Shown here one piece after another: positions 1 to 11,073 of a stretch of 64,000 nt of DNA. The DNA lies in assembly GCF_034702125.1 (NCBI RefSeq), contig NC_085862.1, positions 15,630,896-15,694,895 of the forward strand. Reading direction: 5' to 3'. Numbering within the stretch: position 1 is the first letter of the stretch; each line of letters begins with the position of its first letter. Under the pieces are notes generated by a model. It was not told the origin of the DNA. It ran no database searches and saw only the letters and a list, made by a program, of their open reading frames with translations. This DNA comes from Engraulis encrasicolus (taxonomy: Eukaryota; Chordata; Actinopteri; Clupeiformes; Engraulidae). The translations under genes were made by a program, and so were the position numbers.

Positions 1-80
1 AAAAAAAGCTTTGTCCACCACTGTTCATTTCCTTCAGGATTAACACAAATCTCCCATTCCTAATTCTACTCTGTTTCCAG

Positions 81-770
81 GCGAGCTGTGAAAGAGCTGG
101 GTTTGGAGGGCAGAGTGACCAGCCATCAGGCATCAAAAAAATGGGAAAATCTCAAAATGAAACACAGGGTATTTACAGGTCTTTGTCACTCATTACATAC
201 TCCCCCCCTCTCTCGCCATGACATTTATTTATTTATTTACCTAATTTATATGTTTATTTTTATATTGCAGAACCTGCGGACACCAAGGACTGGGTCTGGG
301 ACAAGTGAGGGGGAAGAAACGGCCTCTTCATGGGCATATTTTGAGGAGATGCATGCTGTGCTGGGGGGTACACTCAAAGGCCTTGGGCAATCCAGTGCCA
401 CTGCTGTTGGTAAGTTTAACACCCATTTAAAATTCAAGCATTTTCAAGGTGTTCAAGCACCAGTGGGAATTTAATTCAAGTGTAATGTCATGGAATAATG
501 TGCTGATCTGATCCATGTACATTTTCCTTCTAGTCAATTATAGATCCGGATGCCCCTGCACCTGGCCCTGACCCTCCATGCTCCACCTCTGCCCCATCCC
601 CTACCTCCACTTCCTCTGTCACCCCTTCTCCTCCCCAGAAGAGAGCGAAGAAGACCGACTGTCTCCTGGAATTCTTTAAGAGGCGTTGAAGGAGGAGAGA
701 TGCCATGAGCAGGCAGAGGCCAAGACTGACCGCTTTTTAAGCTTGTTTGAGAAGCTCATTGAGAAGCTAT
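81..770 (+). pseudogene. MYB/SANT-like accessory gene of a PIF/Harbinger transposon, decayed
   Basis: Three exon-like blocks are readable: about 81-168, 271-409 and from 534 to about 770. Splice signals fit (ttccag at 80, GT at 169, attgcag at 270, GT at 410, ttctag at 533). The first reads V-T-S-H-Q-A-S-K-K-W-E-N-L-K-M-K, the helix of a MYB/SANT-like DNA-binding domain. The second reads N-L-R-T-P-R-T-G-S-G-T and then A-S-S-W-A-Y-F, typical of the second protein of Harbinger transposons, which helps the transposase bind DNA and enter the nucleus. The third is Pro/Ser-rich, then K-R-A-K-K, then a helical tail ending in E-K-L-I-E-K-L. The exon 2/3 phase is off by one and a frameshift near 688 breaks the tail, so this copy is dead. 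The 5' part lies outside the window. It converges with the transposase on the other strand. Confidence 0.72.
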
Positions 771-950
771 GAAATGTTTTAATACAGTATTTAATATTGT
801 ACATTCGTGTTCGTTAATTTATCTATTTAATTATCTTTATCTATTTATTTATTTTATTTATTTATTTAAACATATTGCTATTTGCACAATTATTATTATT
901 ATTTGTTATATTTTTATATTGCCCTTGTATTCTTAATATATATATATTTT

Positions 951-956
951 AATAAA
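951..956 (+). other. Polyadenylation signal of the MYB/SANT-like gene
   Basis: AATAAA about 180 bp downstream of the tail exon, after an AT-rich 3' UTR-like stretch. It sits between the two convergent transposon genes, so it most likely ends the + strand transcript. Confidence 0.5.
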
Positions 957-1008
957 GACAAGACAAGTTATTTCTTGTTGCATGTTCAAATGTATATTAA
1001 TGTTTCCT

Positions 1009-1834
1009 TCAAATCATTCCAGCCACCATGTCCCTGAGGGCATAGCCTGGTATCTCCTGACCACAGAGGTCTTCTGCTGCCTGTGGTTCTGGAGCCTGGT
1101 CATCTCCACTGTCGTCATTGTCTTCTTCCCACTCATAGTCCAGACAATCCCCATTCTCCATGCAGACATTGTGTAACAATGCACAAGATGCCACCACCAC
1201 TGGGACAAATATCGGCTTTACCTCTAGGGCCTTAAATAGGGTCGATCGCCAACGGGCCTTCATCATGCCTCTCGATGATGTTGCGCCCCTTCGCATGGTG
1301 GAAGTTATAGCGCCTCTCAACCCTGTCGTTGACAGGCTCTTTGTAAGGTGTAAGTATGGCGCATGGGGCCTCGAGGCATTAGTAGCCTCCATCTCCAAGT
1401 AAAAAAAAAACATTTGGAGGGTACTGTCTGCCTACATATAATGGACTGTTTTTCAAAATCCTGGTGTCGTGTACTGAACCCAGGTACCCCACAAAAATGT
1501 ACCCTTCGAATCACATATTGCCTGCATCACGATTGAATAAAATCCCTTATAATTTAGATAGTCCAATTTGTTGTTGGCCGGTGGCTTTATTCTGATATGG
1601 CATCCATCTAATGCGCCAACCGCTTTGGTGGTGAAGGCCGGTGTCCCAGCCAGCTGTCCAAACCCCTGCCCTACCGTGTCCACATCGTCTGGGTAACGAA
1701 TGGCCCGATTTATGTTTTCCCAAAACAACCGGGCCACCCTGTGAATCACCCGGTGCACCGTTGACTTTGGTATGTGGAAGACCCATGACACCACCCGGTA
1801 GGACAGGCCATGGGCGAGCCAATATGTATATCAA
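1009..1834 (-). pseudogene. PIF/Harbinger transposase (HARBI1-like DDE nuclease), frameshifted
   Basis: Reading leftward from about 1810 the frame gives W-V-F-H-I-P-K-S-T-V-H-R, a helix-turn-helix segment. Then comes G-A-L-D-G-C-H-I-R-I (first catalytic Asp, in DGCH), and L-G-S-V-H-D-T-R-I-L around 1450-1500 (second Asp). The C-terminal part reads F-V-P-V-V-V-A-S-C-A-L-L-H-N-V-C, followed by an acidic tail. These are the DDE landmarks of the PIF/Harbinger transposases from which vertebrate HARBI1 derives. At least two frameshifts between about 1230 and 1500 move the G-Y-P block, the R-R-Y-N-F-H-H-A-K block and the LHN block into different frames. The N-terminus is missing or replaced near 1834. 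Inactive copy; partner of the + strand MYB/SANT-like gene. Confidence 0.82.
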
Positions 1835-2524
1835 AAATACTGGATACGAGGAAGATTACGCAAACCACGCCCACTCAATGCAAAAGCGTGGGCTCAAGTT
1901 GGGTCTCCTAAGGGGGCGTTGTCCCCTCCTTCTTCTTCTATTTTTGAGGTGTTTGCTCAAGACGTGCGCTACCGCCATCTACAGCGCTAAGGGGACTTGA
2001 TTTATTCTCAACCTCAGGACTCCGAAGGTCTCCTAACCGAAGGTCTCCTAAAGGGGCGTTCACCCGACATAAAGTGGATACCGGAAAAGAAACAAAATGA
2101 CGCTTCTTGGTTATATCCACTTTCTTTGCTGTATATATCAGGACCTCCAGCTCATGTCCCAAGCCATGGTCCTGCGCGCGCCTCAAAAGATGCTGTACAG
2201 CCCGCATGGCCCTCCTGCTCAGTCTGAAATCCCCTTTCAACTCGCACTCCACGTCGAACCAAATCCGCAGGATAGGGACATTTTGGTTGAGAACGCAGTA
2301 CATTATTGGGCGGTCACTCTGAATATGAAGAAAACCAAAACATTTGTTGAGTGTATAAATTTAATTTTCAATTCATTATTTGTAACAGACACACTGCCAT
2401 ATCATTATAATACAGCTAGGCCTACATCTCACATAGGCCTACAGGCACGTTCTCCAGTGTGCCTGAGCTTAGACCTCCTTGGCTAGAATCTAACAGAGCT
2501 CTTGGTTGGGTTTAGCTTATATTA
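1835..2524. other. Non-coding stretch, probably the transposon flank
   Basis: No convincing coding signal. The words aaggtctcctaa and gtctcctaagggggcgtt recur at about 1900, 2025 and 2040, suggesting transposon ends or a small tandem duplication. The right end of the Harbinger element could not be fixed. Confidence 0.3.
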
Positions 2525-2911
2525 GGGCCAAAACATACCAAGGCGGAACGGAACGGTCGCAGGACGGATGCGGTCTTTCTGCTTAGTTTTGGCCGGCGTG
2601 CTTTTCTCTGCCTTGCACACTGACAGCGTCGGCGTGCGCGGCCAGTCCTGTTCAAAACCCTCCCCACAGCTAAAGCTAGCGTGCTACTTTGCCATTCATT
2701 TGAATGAGACACCGCCGGTTGCCGGCGTGAAAAATACGCTGGAGTTCTATTTTCCAAAAGCAGCGCGGCGCGGAGCCGGCTCCCGCGCCGCTGACGCCCG
2801 ACTACCGCCGGTTGGTGTGTAAGGACAGATAGGTTTCAATGTATTTTCACCGACGCCGGTAAAAAACGCGGCCGTTCCGCGACGCTTTACCGCCTTGGTG
2901 TGTAAGACCCC
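2525..2911. mobile_element. GC-rich Harbinger-like MITE, copy 1
   Basis: 387-bp CpG-rich element between TTA duplications (2522-2524 and 2912-2914). Ends are GGGCCAAAACATACCAAGG and, on the other strand, GGGGTCTTACACACCAAGG, so the terminal repeats are imperfect. A 3-bp TTA duplication is the PIF/Harbinger signature. A second copy lies inverted at 19032-19407. Confidence 0.75.
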
Positions 2912-2914
2912 TTA

Positions 2915-4020
2915 CTAGAGATTCAATGAATTAGGTTATACTATGTCTGGGAGCAATCCAGTCGCCCAAAAATGTCAACATTATACATTTTAAAGTGAGA
3001 TTTGGGCACTGCATTTAGTTGAAAGACAAATAAACTTCTGAGTATATATTTGTATTTTTTTTAAAGGTTTGTCCTCTACTGTCATGACAAAACACATCTA
3101 GGCCTAGGCCTACATTATACAGATATTAGCGCAATGGAAATGGGTTTCAGGACTTGACAGCGATCATATGATTTTGCGTCAAACATTGACAGGATTGCGA
3201 GAAAAGTTTGATAGACATCCTGCGGGTTTTTGTTTGTTTGTCACGTGATAATATCCTTTAGTCTACGTGTAGGTCTATAGGCCTATTTGTAATGACATCA
3301 TTAACAAAAGGGCTTTGGTAGACCGTTGGCTAGTTAGACCTACGGTAACTTAAGAGAATCAAAATGTTATGTTATACGTACATGGGTCGCTGTTCCTAGG
3401 GCGAGGAAGCGGTTCGGGCGACGTTTTTTCCTCCCTGTAGTCCGCCTATGCCCACCATAAGTGGCAACATCGCAGTGATATCGGGAAACGGCATAATTGC
3501 AAATAGCTACTGTAACAGTCGTAACGGTAACCTGCTTCATCAGAACAGTCACTATTTATTCACTATCTCGCACTTGATACAGCACCATGAGGCGTTCTTT
3601 TTCGTGCACGTTTCTCCTTGAAGGGTGTCCCAATCTGTAGGGGAAAATTCGACTTCTCTTTATTGTCGAGGGAATGACTCGCTTTTGAATTTCACTCCAA
3701 ACAAGGTGAAGTGCAAGTGGAAGTGATAGTAATGGGACGTAGCTTTACACTGTTGTTGAGACATGTTTATATGATTGTAGGCTACTTCGCATCCATGTTT
3801 TCAGCTTTCGGAAACTGTTGAAGCTCCTTTCAGCTTCATCACACAAGATACTGTGATGCATATAAATGTAAGTTTGGATGTACTTCCAAGAGTAATTTGT
3901 TCCTGTACAAATACAGTACGGTATACCGGTATAAGAAGACCTATTGAAAGACCTACTAGTGATATTGAAATTTGCGTGTGGGGCGGGGGGATTTGGGGCT
4001 ATATTTCCTCTCAGAAACAC
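2915..4020. other. No recognisable feature
   Basis: Unique-looking sequence with scattered 'aggcctac' words typical of this genome. The only sizeable reading frames lack family motifs. No RNA gene or mobile element ends seen. Confidence 0.4.
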
Positions 4021-4262
4021 CTCCCCCCCACACACACACATACACTTTTTGAAAGCTGGATACACCCCTGGATCTGTGTAATGTTTAATGGGCTGCGATC
4101 CAAATAAGAGTACTAAACTCTGTGTGTGTGTGTGTGTGTGTATGTGTGTGTGTGTCTGTCTGTATCCCCCCCCATTAGCTCCTTTCCACACAACTAGACA
4201 GTTACCCGCCCACTCACACACGCACACACACACACACAGACATACACACACTCACACACACC
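4021..4262. repeat. Clustered (CA)n and (TG)n microsatellites
   Basis: Short (CA)n at about 4029-4046, (TG)n at 4121-4158 with one tatg break, and (CA)n at 4210-4260. CA and TG tracts lie in opposite orientation and could form a hairpin. Confidence 0.9.
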
Positions 4263-4311
4263 ACCTCAAGTCCCTTGCTGAGAACCATGTCTTTCATTAA
4301 CCTATTTTGTG

Positions 4312-4610
4312 TATGGAGATTCATAATGTATATTTAGATATTGATGATGGTGGTTAACATTGCTGAAAAAGATAACGTTTTTGAATGCATCTAAATGCAA
4401 TCCTGGAATTAAATGAATAAATATTGTACACACTCTGCCTTAACAAAGCAAACCTTCAGTTCAATAATCAATATTTGAGTTTGGCCTACATATTGACAGT
4501 AAAAGGCCATTAAACGTTCTATTTGTTCATCAATGTTTGCTCTCAGCTAGTTCTAATACAGTGTAGACAAATCTACCATATGCAACTCAACTTCATCTAG
4601 CAGTGCATTA
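4312..4610. repeat. Dispersed repeat, copy 1 (matches 60590-60880)
   Basis: Shares a series of blocks with 60590-60880 in the same orientation: gatgatggtgg, cactctgcctt, caatatttgagtt, aaaggccattaaac and gtttgctctcagc. Divergence is substantial, so an old repeat of unknown class. Confidence 0.6.
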
Positions 4611-4618
4611 CAATACAA

Positions 4619-4990
4619 TGCATTCCATTACATTTAGCGTAGCCTAGCGCAGCCAGACCCGTACAGCAAAAAGCTCCCGGGAGCAAATTCAATTTGCGGT
4701 CGCTAGGGGCGTCTAGATTTCTAGGCTACATTTAGCAGACACTTTTGACCAAAGCGACATACAAGGAGGACATTCAAGCAAGTTCCGAGTGAGGGGTCAG
4801 TACAGAGTACAGCACAACAAGTGATGTACAGTACAGATAGAGAGCAGAAAACTAGTGGAGGACCTATGAAGTGTAGTAGTGCAGGTTAGTACCCGAGATG
4901 AGTTTGTGTGCTATGCAGGGAAGCTCTCTTGGAAGAGATGAGTCTTCACAAGCTTCTTGAAGACTGAGAGGGAAGACCCTGCTGTTGTAG
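4619..4990 (+). repeat. Dispersed retroelement-like repeat, interrupted
   Basis: Contains catttagcagacacttttg and accaaagcgac, then a body with gagatgagtcttcacaagc. The same order occurs at 22955-23340 (gene A, intron 1). The front part is split by a 90-bp MITE at 4639-4728. Confidence 0.6.
4639..4728. mobile_element. 90-bp hAT-like micro-MITE with exact 8-bp target duplication
   Basis: Begins GTAGCCTAG and ends CTAGGCTA, flanked by catttagc at 4631-4638 and again at 4729-4736. The interior carries the palindrome ctcccgggag. An 8-bp duplication suits the hAT superfamily. It is inserted in the dispersed repeat at 4619-4990. Confidence 0.72.
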
Positions 4991-5087
4991 CAACTGGTAG
5001 CTTATTTCTAGCCTGGCTCTCGCGAGACCCCTAGTGCTTCGTGCATCTTAGTTACACTTTGTGAGCTCGCACAGGTTGTTACTTTAA

Positions 5088-5244
5088 GTAAGGGTTAACG
5101 TTCGGCGAGAAGGTCGCTACCGTGGAATAGCAGCACGACAGAGAGAATCTTTAGACCCCGACGCGGAGCGGAGGGGTTTTGTTCTCTCTGAAGTGCTGCT
5201 ATTCCACAAAGCGACCGACTCGCCGAAAGTTAACCCGCTTATTA
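5088..5244. repeat. Large hairpin-forming inverted repeat
   Basis: gggttaacgttcggcgag at the left mirrors ctcgccgaaagttaaccc at the right, and gtggaatagcagcac mirrors gtgctgctattccac. The loop is GC-rich. Likely part of a foldback MITE. Confidence 0.72.
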
Positions 5245-5591
5245 TATGGATATACTTAAATGATTCACACATGGCGGGGACATTTCTTTAGGCCTATTTA
5301 ATGTTAAGATTGTTGCTGCGCAAAACAAAACAGTGCCGTTGTGGAACACCGCTAAGCAACAGCTAGGTAGTCAGGACAACAGGTGTAGTTTACTCTCAAT
5401 GGGTGTAGTCCATCACAGCAGCTGATTAGAGTCTTGTTGAAAAGTTGCTTTAGCAGTGAAAAGTCTTGTTGCCATTGACAGCGGTCTGTTATAGACCAAC
5501 CCGTCCGTTATCGAAAAATAACAGACGTGCGAACGTTGGGGAGCCCCGTTGAAATGAATGGAGCATTCGACCGATGACGTCACAACCATAT

Positions 5592-5785
5592 AATAAGACA
5601 AGTTAAAAGAGGGAGCATGTCGCTAAGCTAGCATTGACTTTCACTAGTTTAGCGACATATTCCCTCTTTTAACTTGTCTTAAAGCAAGACAACGCTTAAC
5701 ATGAAAAATAAGACACTTTACCACCTTTATAAACCCCAGCCAACGATTTTAACTGTATTAAGCCCCAAAATAGTGGCATATTCCT
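5592..5785. mobile_element. TTAA-type MITE end with a long stem-loop
   Basis: gacaagttaaaagaggga near 5600 mirrors tccctcttttaacttgtc near 5680, giving arms of about 33 bp around a 21-nt loop. The right edge is ATTCCT followed by TTAA at 5786-5789, which cuts the neighbouring hAT reading frame. The left end was not located and may include the 5088-5244 hairpin. Confidence 0.55.
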
Positions 5786-5789
5786 TTAA

Positions 5790-6403
5790 GCTGAGCATGG
5801 ACATTGGGCAGGCGTCTGCGCTCCAAATATCGCTGGTGAAACTAATGGATATATTATCCTTCAGAAGGCTTTCAATGTGGTTGTACACGGTTTGGTATAA
5901 CTGAGGGAGACATACGTCAGTTAGATATTTCCTGCCTGGTGCGTCGTAACGAGGATCGAGACAGGTTATCAGACTACGGAATGCTTTATCCTCCACAACA
6001 GACAGTGGTTGTTCGCCAAGGCAAATGAATTCCGTTATCTTTGACGTGATGTCTTTCCACTTCTTACTGTCTCTGCTATATGGTTCACGTCGGTGTAAAC
6101 TTTCACTTACAGTCGGCTGACTAAGGGATGGGGATGAACCTGTTGCCTTTGGTTTGAGAGGGTTCTCAAACTCTGCATAATGAGATTTGTAGTTTTAAAC
6201 TGACAAGGTGTACTTCCACCTCGAGGGAACTCGTCATTACATACATTGCACACGGCACGTTTCACATCTCTCTCACACACTTTGAAGAAATTCCAGACAG
6301 GAGAGGTCATGTTGTTGAGACGGGATGCACTGTAGAGTTTTTGTCTGTTCGGTTCTGTTGCAACATAACACATTTTAAATGGGTTGCTTGTCATTTGCGT
6401 CAC
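5790..6403 (-). pseudogene. hAT-superfamily (ZBED-type) transposase, N-terminal part, frameshifted and truncated
   Basis: The first reading block (6403 down to about 6180) carries a BED zinc-finger core: S-P-V-W-N-F-F-K-V-C, C-N-V-C-N and T-T-N-L. BED fingers bind transposon ends in hAT transposases. One frameshift near 6185 leads into K-S-H-Y-A-E-F, then S-L-S-Q-P-T-V-S-E, W-K-D-I-T-S-K-I-T-E-F, L-D-P-R-Y and finally T-S-D-I-W-S-A-D-A-C-P-M-S-M-L-S-L, the start of the RNase H-like catalytic domain. The frame is then cut at 5789 by the TTAA-flanked element to its left, so most of the catalytic domain is gone. Dead fragment of an autonomous-type hAT element. Confidence 0.85.
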
Positions 6404-6515
6404 GTGATCTTTTTTTTTTTTTTTTTAAATCACCGTGTTTTTCCGATCTCCGATCAGGCTATTTTTGGCCATGATCGGTAGATCATGATCGGCAGCCGAT
6501 CGATCGGAGCACCTT
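6404..6515. mobile_element. 5' non-coding end of the hAT element
   Basis: Contains a poly-T run and several clustered copies of words such as gatcgg and ccgatc, as expected of subterminal transposase-binding sites upstream of the BED-finger reading frame. Confidence 0.45.
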
Positions 6516-6585
6516 TAATAAATACAATATATACTAATCGATATATTAACATGTGATTTCTAGCTGTTTTCGAGGTATGTCTTCA
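6515..6585. repeat. Short dispersed repeat (also at 21160-21235)
   Basis: acatgtgatttctagctg, ttttcgaggtatgtctt and the preceding atatactaatc block recur at 21160-21235 with few changes. Confidence 0.6.
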
Positions 6586-6599
6586 ATTCCGTAAGACCC

Positions 6600-7212
6600 C
6601 AAAGAAGTAGGTTACAGTCTCTGCTGTTCACGCTTGATGGTAGCAGTGGTGTTGGTGTTCCAGGTCAGGTCGTCCCTCAGATGCACGCCCAGGAAGCGGA
6701 ATTCAGAGACCTTCTCCACACAGCCCTATCGATGAGCAGTGGCTGGATGCTAGTCTTTGTCCTCCTATAATCCACTATCATCTCTTTGTGATGTTTAGGA
6801 ATAGGTTGTTCTCCCTGCAATGGACCTAGGTATGCAGTTTCATCTCCCTTGGAGATGAGACCTACGATCGTAGTGTCATCAGCAAACTTGATGATACTAT
6901 TGCTGGGGTGAGAGGGGGTGCAGTCATGAGTGTATAGGGTGTAAAGAAGTGGCCTTAGCACACAACCTTGGGGGAGCCTGTGCTGGTGTTTATGGCTGAG
7001 GACAGGTAGGAGCCAACTCTTACCCTCTGGGGGAGCAGCCTGTCAGAAAGTCTGATGGTGTGTGACCTCCCCAGGTCTAGTAGCTTGGGCAGGAATGCCA
7101 AGCTAAAATCCACAGTGAGCGGCCTGACATAGCTCTCTAGGTGGGACAGAGCAGCATGAAGGGCTATTATGATGGCGTTGTCTGCCGGCCCGGTAGGTAA
7201 ACTGATGGGATC
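6600..7212 (-). pseudogene. Non-LTR retrotransposon (LINE) reverse transcriptase fragment
   Basis: The minus strand reads A-L-S-H-L-E-S-Y-V-R, then P-L-L-Y-T-L-Y-T-H-D-C, then I-K-F-A-D-D-T-T-I-V-G-L, where F-A-D-D is the catalytic core of reverse transcriptase. Near 6690 comes the block for L-N-S-A-S-W, a decayed form of the usual F-L-G motif. Several frameshifts and stops are present. It resembles the L2/CR1/Rex-type LINEs of fish. Upstream residues of the same copy continue beyond 17420 (F-D-P, then V-M-K-C-F-E-K-L-V), so the LINE was split by insertions. The 3' end stops near 6600. Confidence 0.85.
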
Positions 7213-7290
7213 CAGTGTTGCCAAAAGAAAATCAGCCAAAGTCGCTATGGGCTTGATGAAAAGTCGCTAGAAGTTGCTAGATGATAGTGG

Positions 7291-8910
7291 TGTGGATCGT
7301 CAATGATCTCACGATTCAATCCAATTACGATCCGGAGGGTAACGATCCGATCCGATTCAACTATGTATTGCGATGCGCAGGGACGGAGCACAAGTTTGTG
7401 ACAAGTTTATGTCGAGGTCCTCTACCCATACGCTATGCTTGACGTTACAAACGTCTAGCCTAATTGTCTGTTATTGTTCACAACATTCGCACCCCACCAG
7501 GGATGAGCTCAAACATTAATATTATTGTAATGTGCAATTATAGAAAAAGAAAGAGGCGACTGTGTGGGCGCAACCGCAGCCAACAGTAACGGTGCCAGTT
7601 CGTTTGTCAACCACCTTATCCAAATCGACCACAATGCCCTCCTCCCATAGATTACCAACACATTCTATACCTCCTCCACATCCAAGATAACTGTCACGAC
7701 CAAGACGCGCGGCCCCATCCTTGTCCGAAACGGATTCATTTTTAAACTGCCAGCCTTCTCGTCGATAGGCTATATGGTTCCGCTTTGCCAAGGGTGAAAC
7801 TTGGGGAGACATGTGGAAACGGCCGGGGATCACTGCGTGCATATTGGCTATTCAATTAATGTGATGAAGGATGGTCAACCTTTAGATGCTGCATGCCACG
7901 AAAGGGGCAATTTTTCGGGAGCAGCTAAGTAAAATGTTTAGGGGTCGGGAGGGAGGAACTGAACAGTTGTCAAATAACTTGGGCCCTACTTGACTATAAC
8001 TGAAATCGGCAACCTACTGTAGGCGATACAGCCTACACACTGGCCCAGAATATGTAGCCTAGCCTATCTGCTGAATAGCCACTGCGCAGGGCTAACCACC
8101 ACAAGTGCATTTCACGAGCTTGTTTCAATGCGATTTGCCAAAGTTGGTTGCTGCACCAATGCGTTAAAAAGGATTAATGGGGGAACAAAAAACCCCCCAC
8201 AAAGCCTTCCTTGGCGCTTAACCCATTATTGTCTTACCTTAAGTTTCAACGAAGCTTGTTTGATATAATCAGTTGATCCATGCAAATAAGTATTTGACTG
8301 CCGCATGCCTTCACGTCGCGACCATTATAGACACCTGATCTAACTTAAGCCATTCGTTAGTCTCGCCCCCCTCCTACCGGCAAAGCTGCGCTATAGGTTA
8401 CATTTCGTGGGCTTAGAGCCAGAGGGGGACGTGGGTCCAAAGTGGCATTTTAGCTCTAGTTCTATGCAAACACGAGCGCGGGGAGCTTTAACTGAACCGT
8501 GTGATGAACAGCATCACCTGTTTTAGGCTATCATTTATTAATCCCGAGGGAAATCAAGGACAATATAGGCCTATAGATATTTTGTAAAGCATGGGTCTAC
8601 TTTGTGTTATTATTCAGTGTGTCTTCTGGAGGTCGGTATCTTAACTTGAAAATATTTGGTGCCAGTTTCTCGACCTAAGATGGATGCTATAAGAAAAGTA
8701 ACCAGATGGCAGTAAAACAAAAAATGAAACCAAGCCGTGTTATCCCATTCGTCCACAAAGGGGAAAATTAAACCTGTCACGGCATGGGCACCAAGGGCGA
8801 AACTTTGATTTTGACATTGGTGGGAACACAAAAGTGCTCCAAGACAAAGATTCCAGAAGCTTTTTTGCATTATCAATCATAGGTTCATGTCATGCAGATA
8901 TAGGGCACAG
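7291..8910. other. Unassigned DNA inside the 10.2-kb insertion
   Basis: 7295-7400 is a run of degenerate gatccgatccgattcaa words, like the end of another fish repeat. The rest, including 7520-7842 and 8610-8876, has only reading frames without family motifs. Confidence 0.35.
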
Positions 8911-9300
8911 TCTATGAATATGGTCATTGATCGACGTCGATTTATTAAGCACGAGCGGTGCTGTCCTCATAGCCTATTTGTTTCAAACGTGTGACGGGCA
9001 ATGCCGATTTAATGTCACGCTTTCAAAGACGATGATTATTGAGAACGGAGAACGAGACACGGAATAGGTTAGATAGGCCTAGGTGAAATTAATGTGGAGA
9101 GCACGGTCTATGAATATGGTCATTGATCGACGTCGATTTATTAAGTGCTGTCCCCATAGCCTATTTGTTTCAAAAATGTATGATGCGCAATGCCGATTTA
9201 ATGTCAGGCTTTCAAAGACGTTGATTATTGGGAGAACGGAGAACAAGACACGGAATAGGTTAGAGGTTGATGAAATTCATGTGGAGAGAGAGAGAGAGAG
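8911..9300. repeat. Two-copy tandem duplication, period about 196 bp
   Basis: tctatgaatatggtcattg starts at 8911 and again at 9107. Each copy contains the palindrome atcgacgtcgat, then cctatttgtttcaaa, aatgccgatttaatgtca and acacggaataggttaga. Copy 2 ends in an (AG)n run at 9284-9300. Confidence 0.85.
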
Positions 9301-9645
9301 TGGGCAGCACCAACCCTTTGGATGTAGTGATGCACGCGCAACCGAAATTGAAAGAAAAGACAGGGAGGGAGGAGAGGCAAAATGGGAGGCGCGGGTATGA
9401 TTATTTTAAATGTATTAAAGGTAGGGTTGGAGATCTTTGAAAAACGGTTCCTGTGAGCTATATTTTTGAAAATACACAGCCCGCCTCTCCCTTCAGCCCT
9501 CCCCTCAAAGCCACGCCTTCAAAACACATGAACGCGCATGCAGTCTGTCAAGTGTTCGGATTATCCCGGGAACCCACGAGAGCTCACGAGGCGGGGCTAG
9601 AACTAGAAGCCACGACAAATCGATTAGCCAAGCTAACTTCCAGCC

Positions 9646-10703
9646 ATGGCACTGTCTCCGGCTACGGTAAGAATGTTCAACATCACAATAAACGCACAGG
9701 CCGTCATGGTTGCCATTTCAAGAAATATTGATGACAGTAGATGTATACTAGATTAGTTATTGAACTTGACTTGATACGTGTTACTTAGATATCTCATTCT
9801 AACTTCCTAACACTGATGACAGATGCTATACCGTCATCCCTAGACAGTAGTTCTAGCCAGTAGCTACAGTACTGACACATGGATTTATTTTGACAGATGT
9901 GTACAGCAGTATACATTTTACTGTTGTATTTATATATACCCGACACCACAATCCGTAGTGTTTTAGGCTATGACTTCAGATTTCACTTGGGTTGTCGCAC
10001 GCGCAGACACAGGGACAGAGGGAGTAAAGAAAAACAACCGAACTGATCAACGCTAATGAAATTGTTTTGGCTGACGATATTTTCATATGCTTTAGACCTT
10101 CCACGACCACGACGAAAGCTCCAGCTCTGACTTTCCTGGCCCATCACAATCATAACGACCTAACAGCCCAGTAGGACCGATGGCCAGAGATGGAGGAGGA
10201 GGAAGATAGACGCAACCCCTGGCACAACACCAGTTTGTAAAAAAAATGACTGAAAACGTTGTATGCATACAATTGGCACATCTTTATTTATATACACAAT
10301 AATGATTGCTTATGTCCATATTGGTCTTATTGTCAATAGTTATTTAGTCCCCATCATCAAATAGAAAATGCACTACATAAAATGTATTTATTGCTTTGCA
10401 GGCCTTGATTCAATCATTGAATTTGAAGCAATCCCATCGGTTACTGCAGCGTGCCCTGACCCGTGACCCCAGTTTGATGTTCGACCTGGCACATGACATC
10501 TGGTCCTCAGTCACAGCCCAGTAGCACAACCAACCTGGCGCCTCTGCGCAATCTGTAAGGAGATGCCCATGAACATTGAAAGGAAATGCTGTGGTGTTCT
10601 CAGTTTTGATGGAAGACTTTGGGCTGATGTAGGACCAGGTGAGAGAAACGGTCTCTTCAGGCATGCAGCCTACAGACAGTATGGGGCACTTGAACAGGGT
10701 TGA
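9646..10703 (+). pseudogene. Remnant of a gene with a P2X7-receptor-tail-like cysteine domain, carried by the TTAA element
   Basis: Exon-like pieces: 9646-9666 (M-A-L-S-P-A-T, followed by gtaaga), 10096-10155 (after ctttag; F-H-D-H-D-E-S-S-S-S-D-F, then a stop), 10402-10524 (after tttgcag; H-R-L-L-Q-R-A-L-T-R-D-P-S-L-M-F-D) and, one frame off, 10524-10703. The last contains W-R-L-C-A-I-C-K-E-M-P, R-K-C-C-G and F-R-H-A-A-Y-R-Q-Y. The spaced cysteines plus R-H-x-A-Y-R-x-Y recall the intracellular cysteine-rich ('ballast') tail of P2X7 receptors, which also occurs in many multicopy fish proteins that are not channels. No channel segment is present. Stops and a frameshift make it non-functional here. 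AATAAA at about 10934 could be its poly(A) signal. Homology is from memory of the motif. Confidence 0.5.
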
Positions 10704-11073
10704 CGTTGTAATACACAGTACAATACCCAGGATTAGCCAGGGTTACCCTGCTCCACTAGAGCAATATAAAAGGTTTATACAGAGTACGGTATAAAACACA
10801 CAAACCGGCAGTGTGCAGAGTTTTATTATTTTTCATTATCTGTAGGAGCATTCATCTGTACATTTATACATCTCACCTTTTTGGTTTGGAACCATGTTTG
10901 TCTTGTTACTTTTGTTTTTTTTTATACATAGAAAATAAATGCAACCTGTCAAATAATCTTCTGATTGTGGTCTTGTGGAATATATAAATTATGTAACCAT
11001 GCATTTTCAGTCAGAGAATGAATAAAAAAAGTCAAATTGTGTCCACCAATATTTACTGTCATTGAAATGTATG

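Noticed and set aside
10410..10664. 84-codon minus-strand frame in the TTAA element
   Set aside because: Antisense shadow of the P2X7-tail-like + strand remnant, which has motifs and splice sites.
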